64,000 nt of DNA from Macrothele yani (Eukaryota > Arthropoda > Arachnida > Araneae > Macrothelidae). Shown here one piece after another: positions 23,270 to 32,051 of the stretch. A model generated the notes under the pieces. That model searched no databases and was not told the origin of the DNA. It saw only the letters and a list, made by a program, of their open reading frames with translations. Position 1 is the first letter of the stretch, and the number at the start of each line of letters is the position of its first letter. The stretch is from NCBI GenBank assembly GCA_039090855.1, contig CM077034.1, positions 222,358,331 through 222,422,330 of the forward strand, read 5' to 3'. The translations under genes were made by a program, and so were the position numbers.

Positions 23270-23720
23270 GGAAACAACAACTACAAAACAAAACAAACTG
23301 CTGGAGCCAGATCAGGGGAGTAAGGAGTGTGTTTAAGCACTGTAGCCTGAGTGGGAGCCAAAGACCTTTGCACATTTTTCGCTCTGTGAACATGTTCATT
23401 TTCATGAAGCAATCTCCAACTAAGTCTGTAGTTAGTGTGAACCTTATGGATTTATGGATTTTTTATTCACATTTAACTCACTTGATAATGAATTGCACAC
23501 TTTGTTCACTAATTCCAGGATGCAGGTCATTTTAAGACGTACACTTGAAGAATTACACTTAGAGGATCGTATGGCCCCCTCTCACCTTTCTTCAATAGAC
23601 TTATAACACTGAAATATTTGCGTAGTTGACTAAGTTTGATCCCCATGAACTGTTCTTAACATTTCGTGTGCTTTAGTGGGACTTCTCCCCCTGTTTACAG
23701 AAAACTTGATGCCGATTTTT
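23270..23720 (-). pseudogene. Mariner transposase, degenerate remnant
   Basis: The minus strand has an N-terminal helix-turn-helix trace (KAHEMLRTVHGDQ, around 23690-23640). It also has a catalytic-core trace, HENEHVHRAKNVQRSLAP followed by HTPYSPDLAPA, around 23400-23290. The latter is the mariner pattern ending in SPDLAPxD, with the final Asp lost. The middle is missing. The N-terminal part and its flank are repeated at 49200-49440. Confidence 0.6.
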
Positions 23721-24113
23721 TTTTTTATTTTTTTTTTTTTTTTTTGGTTTCTGAAGGACACGTTAGAAACTAAGCAAAAAAAGAAAGGCCGCACATGAAA
23801 CAGCTTAAGGCGCCTGGCGTGGATTAGAGTGACCTCAAAGATCACACTTCTATAATTTTATAGCTGCCACCTTCGGAGCAATACACTATGAGGAAATTTT
23901 TATTCTTTTTTTTTTTTTTTAAGTTCCATTAATTTCTGGCAGCAGCAATTTTTGTATTCTCCGCTAAGTAACAAGAACAAGAAAGATTGGGAAAGCGGCA
24001 ATCCAGTCCCAGTGGTCGAGTTATAATGAATTAGCTTTGTTTATCTTTTTGCTAAGCTAATTATTATGAATGAATAATGCTCTACGCTTCAAAATAATGA
24101 ATTCCCAAAAGGG

Positions 24114-24566
24114 TGTTGTTACTCGTTAATTATGAACTTAAACAAAGTCTCAACGCTGGTTATTTATATTAAGTAATCAAAGTCATAAACCTAACAGCCA
24201 GACAGAGGTCTGACAAAACTAAGAATTGAAAAAGACTGAACTTACAGAACAACTTGTTTATTATGATGACTCCTGGTCAACTAAGGCACTCATATATCAC
24301 TACTACATAACAACACACTGCAACGCAACACACACCACCCTCAACTCCAACGCAACAACACAACAACAACGCAACAACACAACTACACTTCTCGATGAAC
24401 GCGCCTATATACGAGCTACCACCACGTCATGACTTACACTCATTGCCAGATCTCATTCAGCGGGTGAAATAATATTCCGTTCAGTAGGAAGATAATTTAC
24501 ATAGTAAAATAAAATAACCAGAGATAGTAAAATCAAAAGGAAAGTGAATATAGAGTATACGTTACA
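24114..24566 (-). repeat. LTR-like copy 2 (solo LTR candidate), minus orientation
   Basis: 453 bp reading TGTAACGTATAC...TAACAACA on the minus strand, i.e. with TG...CA ends. TATA-like sequence lies at 24405-24410 and the AATAAA signal at 24257-24262. It interrupts a SINE-A-like sequence that is uninterrupted at 49453-49590, so it inserted later. No clear target-site duplication was found. Between TATA box and poly(A) signal it carries CAACG/CAACA repeats at about 24318-24390. Confidence 0.65.
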
Positions 24567-24639
24567 GAGTGGTCAGAGGCGTAGCTCTCTGATTAATTGT
24601 CCGTGCCGAACCCGGGTCGATGGTTTGTTATAAGACCCT

Positions 24640-24790
24640 GTCGCTGGTACTAGAGCGAAGAACGGGCGTAAAAAGCTACCTACGTATTAAGATAGATGGC
24701 TTTACAACACGAAAAACGGGGTTGGGGGAGTAGGATGTGCGTGCTGGTGATTTCAGGTGAATTAAGTTAGGGGAAAATTCCGAATTCTCT
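24640..24790. repeat. Dispersed repeat shared with 50185-50320
   Basis: The segment containing gctacctacgtattaagat and ttttacaacacg is colinear with 50185-50320. It is the continuation of the repeat block that includes the mariner and SINE-A relics at 23.6 and 49.2 kb. Confidence 0.65.
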
Positions 24791-25032
24791 GCCATCCATA
24801 TGAACTTTCGCATTTTAGCCCTACGGTGAAATATTAACCTGACAGCGCCATCTCGTGGTCGTGACGTAAGGTCTAACTATGTCTAATGATATCTCTTATT
24901 TAATATGGAAGAGGATGGGGAAATGTGTTTCCCTGATTTTTCCTTAATAAGAATAGTTTAATGTAGCAGATAGATTTGACTCATTGATAATTTAGTGACA
25001 CACATTCTGTAGTTAAACATAATTACTAACTA

Positions 25033-26458
25033 CACTGACGGAAAAAAAAATCCAACACCAAGAAGGGGTTGTGTTAGATAAACGACAGTTGGTAGGCGGT
25101 GAGAGTACATATGTAAGATAACGTCCATGCAAATTTCGCGCTCGGCGCATACGTGTGGCGCTAGTAGCGTCCCTCGGAACATGCAAAGCATGTTTGCTGT
25201 AAATACGCGCTGTAACGTTCGTGAGCGTTAGTTATCGTTGAGATTCGACGTACTGTGTTGATGTTAGTCAAGAATGCCTTTAAGAAGACGAAGAAGCCAT
25301 TATCAACAGCTCACGGAGTTTGAACGAGGTCGTGTAATAGGGCTACGAGAAGGTGGATATTCTTTCCGCAATATTGCAGAACGACTTGGCAGGAATGTTG
25401 ACACTGTGCATGATTGTTGGCAGCGGTGGTCAAGGGAAGGTACTGCCTCAAGAAGACCGGGTTCCGGCAAGCCACGTGGCACTACTGAGAGGAAAGACCG
25501 CCGTGTACGGCATATGGCCGTGGCGCATCGTACTGCGTCTGCGACAGCAATTCGAGCTGCAGTTGCCACCACACTGACACAACGAACTGTTACAAATCGG
25601 TTACTTGAAGGACAGCTCCGAGCCAAACGCCCTGTAGCGTGCATTCCCCTTACTCCAAGCCACTGCCGTTTGCGACGTCAGTGGGGTCAAGCTAGAGCTC
25701 ATTGGAGGACGGAGTGAAGATCTGTTGTGTTTTCTGATGAGAGCCGGTTCTGCCTGGGTGCCAGTGATGGCCGTGTGTTGGTCAGAAGGAGGCCAGGTGA
25801 GCGCCTGCAACCAACCTGTCTGCGGCCGAGACACACTGGACCTACACCTGGAGTTATGATCTGGGGAGCAATTTCCTATGACAGCAGGAGCACTCTCGTG
25901 GTTATCCCACGCACCCTGACGGCACAGTTGTACGTCGGTCTGGTGATTCAACCTGTTGTACTGCCATTCACGAACAGCATTCCAGGGGGTGTTTTCCAAC
26001 AGGATAACGCTCGCCCGCATACCGCTGTTGTAACCCAACATGCTCTACAGAGTGTCGACATGTTGTCGTGACCTGCTAGATCACCAGATCTTTCTCCAAT
26101 CGAGCACATATGGGACATCATTGGACGACAACTCCAGTGTCATCCCCAACCAGCATTAACCGTCCCTGTATTGACCAACCAAGTGCAACAGGCATGGAAC
26201 TCCATCCCACAAACTGACATCCAGCACCTGTACGACACAATGCATGAACGTTTGCGTGCTTGCATTCAACATTCTGGCGGTTACACCGGTTATTAATGTA
26301 CCAGCATTTCACATTTAAAATGGCTCTTCTCGCGCTTACATTAAGCTGTGATCTCGAAACCTTAATCCATTAAATATGTTACCTATACAAATGTATTGCC
26401 GCTATTTCATTCCTCTACAACTATTTTTTCGTGGTGTTGGGATTTTTTTCCGTCAGTG
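25033..26458 (+). mobile_element. Tc1-like element family T1, copy 2
   Basis: 1426 bp from cactgacgg (25033) to ccgtcagtg (26458), with TA at 25031-25032 and 26459-26460. It is inserted in element C copy A. Confidence 0.95.
25274..26296 (+). pseudogene. T1-family transposase with two in-frame TGA codons
   Basis: A single 341-codon frame runs from MPLRRRRSHYQQL at 25274 to ...SGGYTGY and the stop at 26296. It is interrupted only by TGA at 25715-25717 and near 26069; sister copies have TGG (Trp) there. The domains are an N-terminal HTH (about residues 10-60), a second HTH, and then the DDE core. Catalytic residues visible are Asp in FSDESRFC, Asp in FQQDNARPH and Glu in SPIEHIW. I count 32 residues between the last two, against 34 in typical Tc1. 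Apart from the two nonsense changes this copy is nearly intact, so it may be fairly recent. Confidence 0.92.
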
Positions 26459-26741
26459 TATTACACATTTTATATTACACTTTGCAGTTTCTTTTAAAAA
26501 TTACTCCAAAGGTTAGGTTTAGACACACCCACCAATTTCTTAGGGTAAAGTGTGAGGACCGGTAGTGACGTTAGGGGTGCAAAAGACCCCAAAAGCAATG
26601 TTTGAAGTTCAGGTGGGGCACGTGAGGCTTTAAAGACCTTATTTGTTACGGGGCTGTTTACTCTGAGGCCTACCGCTTAATGTGTTTTCTGAGGCACTAC
26701 GGATATTTTGCACTTCGACAAGACCCAGGAACAAACCCTTA

Positions 26742-26868
26742 GGGTTGTTCCAATGGCGCAGAGGTCGAAGGGCTGGGTTATGACAATTCGTCCGAAAAAA
26801 AAATCCGGGTTCGAATCTCGATGAGACATGGATCTTTTGTTTGTCTTAAGGCACTCTCTCCAGGCGCG
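26742..26868 (+). mobile_element. SINE-A, truncated copy
   Basis: The A box (atggcgcagaggtcgaagg) is degraded, the B box gggttcgaatctc is clear, and the copy ends shortly after the start of the body (tttgtttgtcttaaggcact). Confidence 0.75.
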
Positions 26869-27043
26869 TACAGAAAGCTCCCGCAACCCCCGCGTTGCGC
26901 GGGGTGAGGGACTCACGGCTGAGAGGGCTCGGTCGTCGGCAAAAACATTTTACAGAATCTTTTGCGGAAACTTCATATGAATAAAAAAAATAACCAGCAT
27001 TTTTTTTTTTTTTTTTTTACGACAGCTTTGCAAAAAGTATTAA

Positions 27044-27397
27044 GCCGCCCCGGTGGCGCAGTGGTCTAAGGGATGGCCTCTGATCATTCGTCCGAACGGG
27101 GTCCGGGTTCGAATCCCGGTGAGGCATGGATGTTGTGTTTGTCTTACGGCACTGGCTCTCTCCCTTCCCTGGAACCAGTGACCCTAAATTAGGGACGGGC
27201 GACTGCTTATAGCCCATTGCGTTGCTCACGGTGGTCGTTAAACCTCCAATCAAAGAAAAAAAGGATATTGTGTTTGTCTTACGGCACTGGCTCTCTCCCT
27301 TCCCTGGAACCAGTGACCCTAAATTAGGGACGGGCGACTGCTTATAGCCCATTGAGTTGCTCACGGTGGTCGTTAAACCTCCAATCACAATCACAAC
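27044..27397 (+). mobile_element. SINE-A with a partial tandem duplication of its 3' half
   Basis: A full SINE-A (27044-27262) is followed by a second copy of its body and 3' domain (27264-27397). The pair is flanked by a single target-site duplication, aaaaagtattaa, at 27032-27043 and 27398-27409. The duplicated form therefore either inserted as such or duplicated after insertion. Confidence 0.9.
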
Positions 27398-28090
27398 AAA
27401 AAGTATTAAAAAGAAACGTAATCCTTGGTTGTTTTTTTCGCGGTTAAAATTCATAAAAACTGGATGACGGGAAGGTAGTTACTTCAGAAGACTTGAGGCC
27501 CCTTTTCACAGACATAGCAAAGATTCCTGTAAATGCATATTAATAAGAGAATGTGAAAGAAATATCAGTTGAATGAACGTAAAATTTTTACAAAAGAGGA
27601 TAAGGTGTAATACATAGCATAATTGTTTGCACGTAATGATGCGTGCTTCCAGTGACGAGCATTCATAGTTTAGGCCATCGTGTTGCACCGTCTTTAGCCA
27701 TCTGTCTGCCAGTTCTTCGACTGCGCGGCGGTGTCAGTTCTTGTCCTTCGAGGCGAAGAACGCCTTCGCCCCAGCTGCCACCTCCTCCTGGTTGCTGAAA
27801 TGCCGCCCTCAAAGGAAGTAGGCCATGCACCGGAACAAGTAATAATCCGACGGGGCAAGATCCGGATTATATGTTGGGTGTGGCAACAGTTCGATGCCCT
27901 CAAGTTCCTAGAGTTCTGCCCTGGTCGCTCGCGCAGTATGAAGCCGAGCGTTGTCCTGCTGTAGAAGAGCGCGCTTCCTGTTCGCCAGTGCCCGAGTACT
28001 TCTTCTCCAAAACAGCTTACATCCGCTCCAGCTGTTCAGAGTAGAGGTTGGCGTTGATGGTCCGACCGTCTGGAACAAATTTGCAATGTA

Positions 28091-28768
28091 CAAGGAGTGT
28101 TCAAATGAAAAGGTACGAAACGACACTGTGGGTATAAATGAAGACTTTTTTCAAAGTATACACCATAGGCCGTAGCACAACGATCCTATTGATTAACGAG
28201 CCGAAGGATTCCTTGTTCCCAGAATTCCTGTGGCCGTGACGAGACCCAGTCCTGCACAGCGTCCTTGAGTTCGTCGTCCGAGTGGAAGTGCTTCCCTTTC
28301 AGATGTTTTTTCAGGGGACCGAACACATGGAAATCGCAGGGCGACATGTCCGGGCTGTAGGGCGGATGGTCAAGCTGCTCCCACTGGAACTTGGCCAGTT
28401 CCACGTGTGTGACCCTGGAGACGTGTGTACGCGCGTTATCGTGGAGCAAAACCACACCCTCCGTGAGCAGCCCCGGTCTTTTGTTCTTGATGTACCTGCG
28501 TAGGCTTTGGAGTGTCTCACAGTACACATCGGAATTAATGGTTCGTCTGTGTTGGAGGAATTCTACAAGTAGTCAATTGGACGGCGCTCTTTATAAGAGC
28601 CTCTGCTCTCTCCTGCGCATGCGGGCGCCCGCGCATGCTCCGATCCACGCCGGCGACTCCAATCGCATCCCTAGATGTGTCGCTACGTTCTCCCATAGCG
28701 GCATAGGCAAATATGTTAATGGTTACGTTCTTATGACGTTTCGTACCTTTTCATTTGAACACCCCTAG
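28091..28768 (-). mobile_element. Mariner M4, internally deleted, nested in M3
   Basis: The inverted ends share gtgttcaaatgaaaaggtac (near 28097 and complemented near 28762). TA lies at 28089-28090 and 28769-28770. The host sequence on either side rejoins exactly to the 138-bp repeat context. The copy is 678 bp. Its 5' leader (with ctcttataaagagcgcc) is kept but the N-terminal half of the transposase is missing. Confidence 0.93.
28186..28560 (-). pseudogene. Mariner M4 transposase, C-terminal part
   Basis: Open from about 28560 (NSDVYCETLQSLRRYIKNK) to a stop at 28186. Visible core motifs are LLHDNARTHVSR (second Asp) and HPPYSPDMSPCDFHVF (third Asp), with 34 residues between them, i.e. the DD34D arrangement of mariner. 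The N-terminal DNA-binding domain and first catalytic Asp are deleted, so it cannot be active. The C terminus ends ...EQGILRLVNQ, close to the usual mariner end. Confidence 0.92.
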
Positions 28769-28769
28769 T

Positions 28770-30125
28770 ATTATCCCCTCGAAATTCCACCAGACGAAGA
28801 GCATTACCTTGTACTCAAAGCGCCCACAATTGGAAGCAGGGTCAGGAAGCTGTTCAGAGTAGAGGTTGGCGTTGATGGTCCGACCGTCTGGAATAAATTC
28901 GCAATGTATTATCCCCTCGAGATTCCACCAGACGAAGAGCATTACCTTGTACTCAAAGCGCCCACAATTGGAAGCAGGGTCAGGAAGCTGTTCAGAGTAG
29001 AGGTTGGCGTTGATGGTCCGACCGTCTGGAATAAATTCGCAATGTATTATCCCCTCGAGATTCCACCAGACGAAGAGCATCACCTTGTACTCAAAGCGCC
29101 CACAATTGGAAGCAGGGTCAGGAAGCTGTTCAGAGTAGAGGTTGGCGTTGATGGTCCGACCGTCTGGAATAAATTCGCAATGTATTATCCCCTCGAGATT
29201 CCACCAGACGAAGAGCATCACCTTGTACTCAAAGCGCCCACAATTGGAAGCAGGGTCAGGAAGCTGTTCAGAGTAGAGGTTGGCGTTGATGGTCCGACCG
29301 TCTGGAATAAATTCGCAATGTATTATCCCCTCGAGATTCCACCAGACGAAGAGCATCACCTTGTACTCAAAGCGCCCACAATTGGAAGCAGGGTCAGGAA
29401 GCTGTTCAGAGTAGAGGTTGGCGTTGATGGTCCGACCGTCTGGAATAAATTCGCAATGTATTATCCCCTCGAGATTCCACCAGACGAAGAGCATCACCTT
29501 GTACTCAAAGCGCCCACAATTGGAAGCAGGGTCAGGAAGCTGTTCAGAGTAGAGGTTGGCGTTGATGGTCCGACCGTCTGGAATAAATTCGCAATGTATT
29601 ATCCCCTCGAGATTCCACCAGACGAAGAGCATCACCTTGTACTCAAAGCGCCCACAATTGGAAGCAGGGTCAGGAAGCTGTTCAGAGTAGAGGTTGGCGT
29701 TGATGGTCCGACCGTCTGGAATAAATTCGCAATGTATTATCCCCTCGAGATTCCACCAGACGAAGAGCATCACCTTGTACTCAAAGCGCCCACAATTGGA
29801 AGCAGGGTCAGGAAGCTGTTCAGAGTAGAGGTTGGCGTTGATGGTCCGACCGTCTGGAATAAATTCGCAATGTATTATCCCCTCGAGATTCCACCAGACG
29901 AAGAGCATCACCTTGTACTCAAAGCGCCCACAATTGGAAGCAGGGTCAGGAAGCTGTTCAGAGTAGAGGTTGGCGTTGATGGTCCGACCGTCTGGAATAA
30001 ATTCGCAATGTATTATCCCCTCGAGATTCCACCAGACGAAGAGCATCACCTTGTACTCAAAGCGCCCACAATTGGAAGCAGGGTCAGGAAGCTGTTCAGA
30101 GTAGACGTTGGCGTTGATGGTCCTC
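28770..30125. repeat. Ten tandem 138-bp repeats within M3 transposase
   Basis: Near-identical units start at about 28769, 28907, 29045, 29183, 29321, 29459, 29597, 29735, 29873 and 30011. Each is 46 codons, so the transposase frame (minus) stays open for 458 aa and the opposite strand for 464 aa. The unit encodes KVMLFVWWNLEGIIHCEF and NANLYSEQLPDPASN. A divergent parental segment follows at about 30124-30200. Confidence 0.96.
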
Positions 30126-30914
30126 AAAATTCCACCAGACGCAGAGCATCACCTTGTGCTCGAAGCGCCCATGTTTGGCAACAGATTCTGGAAGCTGGCC
30201 CAGGCTCAACCAGTGCCGTTCGGATTTCGGAAATAGACCCACTTTTCATCGCACGTAACAATTCTTTTGATGAAACGAATATCGCTCGGGTATCCTAGGA
30301 GTTTCGTGCACACTTACACTCGGCGGTTTGCTTCAGTTGGCGTCAGTTCGTGAGGCAAAAATGCGGCAGCTCCTGTAGACTTTGCAGAAATTCTGAAGGT
30401 GACGAACCGCGGGGGGTCTGTGTTATGCCCAGCTCTCCTGATAATCTCCTAGTGCTGGTTGTCGGATTTGCTTCTACGGCTTGGCGCACGGCCTCCGAAT
30501 ACACGGTTAGCTGCTTGCCTGAACTTGGCTGTTCGTCGAGGTTTCTGTCACCTGACCGAAATTTCTTGAACAATCTGGTTGCGGTGTTGTGGTCCACGGA
30601 ACCTTCCCCTTTCGCATGATAAATGTTTCGTGTTGCTTGAGCAGCGTTATGTCCGAGTTCGAACTCGTAAAGCAAAACTTCCCTAATTAGCCGATTGTGG
30701 CTGTTCATTTTTTAGGCGTCCCAACCACAGACAGAACGACTATCACTTTATATCCCTTTTGACTGACTGCAGTGCGCGATTTGAACTAGTTTAAACACGA
30801 GACATACCCGTCGTAGCACATGCATTTAAGCAAATATTGCACAACTTTCGACTCACACTCTGTATATGAACTGTTGTAACGTACCAGGAGATGTGACGTA
30901 CCTGCCCGAAGGAC

Positions 30915-32051
30915 TATAACGAAGTGAATTTCTCCGTCATTTTTATCCGCGCCGGGGTTCGAACCCGGGTCCACTCATTCCGGAATAAGTTGCTCTACCA
31001 ATTAAGCTACGCGGACATTTGTTCTGATTCCTATCTGCCTTTATGTCGTGTGCGTCCTGCTGGCAGGTACGTCACATCTCCTGGTACGTTACATCATCTC
31101 CCCCTTATTTTTATTTTTTTTTCGAAGTGCTGCTCATATTTTTCCTATCTCGCGGTGTGGAAATAACATCACACCAATGCGAGATTTTGAACGGTCGGGT
31201 CATCCGGATAGTTCGGGCGCCATTATAACGAAGTAAATTTCTCCGTCATTTCTGTCCACGCCAGGATTCGAACCCAGTCCCCTCATTTCCGGAATAAGTC
31301 ACTCTACCAATTGAGCTACGCGGACATTGATTCTAATTGCTATCTGCCTTTATGTCGTGTGCGTCCTTCTGGCAGGTACGTCACATCTCCTGGTACGTTA
31401 CATCATCTCCCCCTTATTTTTTTTTTTTTTTAAGTGCTGGAGAAAGGATTCTCTTATTTTTCCTATCTCGCGGTGTGGAAATAACATCACACCAATGCGA
31501 GATTTTGAACGGTCGGGTCATCCGGATAGTTCGGGCGCCATTATAACGAAGTAAATTTCTCCGTCATTTTTGGTCTACGCCGGGATTCGAACCCGGGTCC
31601 ACTCATTCCGGAATAAGTTGCTCTACCAATTAAGCTACGCGGACATTTATTCTGATTCCTATCTGCCTTTATGTCGTGTGCATCCTTCTGGCAGGTACGT
31701 CACATCTCCTGGTACGTTACATCATCACCCCCTTATTTTTATTTTTTTTTTTTTTTTCTTTCGAAGTGCTGCTCATATTTTTCCTATCTCGCGGTGTGGA
31801 AATAACATCACACCAATGCGAGATTTTGAACGGTCGGGTCATCCGGATAGTTCGGGCGCCATTATAACGAAGTGAATTTCTCCGTCATTTTTATCCGCGC
31901 CGGGCGGGGTTCGAACCCGAGTACGCTTATTCCAGAACAAGTAGCTCTACCAATTAAGCTACGCGGACATTTTATTCTGATTCCTATCTGCCTTTATGTC
32001 GTGTGCGTCCTGCTGGCAGGTACGTCACATCTCCTCTCCTGGTACGTTACA
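30915..32051 (-). mobile_element. TRIM array 3a: nested four-LTR insertion, minus orientation
   Basis: It starts tataacg (30915) and ends cgttaca (32051). The target-site duplication is ggac at 30911-30914 and 32052-32055. Removing it restores an uninterrupted LTR (LTR positions 1-40 joined to 41 onward). It contains four LTRs and three interiors, two of them shortened (tcgaagtgctgctcat). Confidence 0.93.
30945..31968 (-). tRNA. Four tRNA-like cassettes in array 3a
   Basis: Cassettes at 30945-31016, 31254-31325, 31573-31644 and 31893-31968. The T arm is ccgggttcgaaccc-like in three of them and therefore closer to canonical than in array 3b. The second copy has a shortened T-arm region, and the fourth has a 4-base insertion. 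Confidence 0.65.

Larger units (their letters stand above)
24836..26945. mobile_element. Non-autonomous DNA element C, copy A (split by Tc1)
   Basis: The left end contains cctgacagcgccatctcgtg (24839-24858). Its reverse complement, with small changes, forms the right end of copy B near 58308-58335. Both can be read as terminal inverted repeats. The interior (gttaggtttagac near 26512; ttctgaggcactacggata near 26686) matches copy B. Copy A is split by the T1 element at 25033-26458 and degraded on the right. Confidence 0.6.
27640..30708 (-). pseudogene. Mariner M3 transposase with internal repeat expansion
   Basis: It starts at 30708 with MNSHNRLIREVLLYEFELGH, the N-terminal HTH of SETMAR-type mariner transposases, continuing to LSGELGITQT. 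A frame change follows near 30410. The core resumes near 30200 (GRFEHKVMLCVWWNFE) and enters the tandem array. Beyond the inner mariner it continues at 28090 as KFVPDGRTINANLYSEQL. It then has LLQQDNARLHTARAT (second catalytic Asp) and HPTYNPDLAPSDYYLF (third catalytic Asp, mariner DDD type), with at least one stop between. The repeated segment lies between the first and second catalytic Asp. The protein would be about 340-350 aa without the expansion. Confidence 0.88.
27540..30866 (-). mobile_element. Mariner element M3 (outer), expanded and interrupted
   Basis: Minus-strand mariner containing the whole transposase region. Its 5' end is near 30866 (tatacagagtgtgag) and its 3' end near 27540; the inverted ends are only weakly alike, so the borders are approximate. 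It carries a tenfold 138-bp expansion and a second mariner at 28091-28768. TRIM array 3 abuts its 5' end. Confidence 0.75.

Noticed and set aside
28904..30298. 464-codon plus-strand open frame as a real repetitive protein
   Set aside because: It is the antisense of the 138-bp mariner repeats. It stays open because the period is divisible by three.
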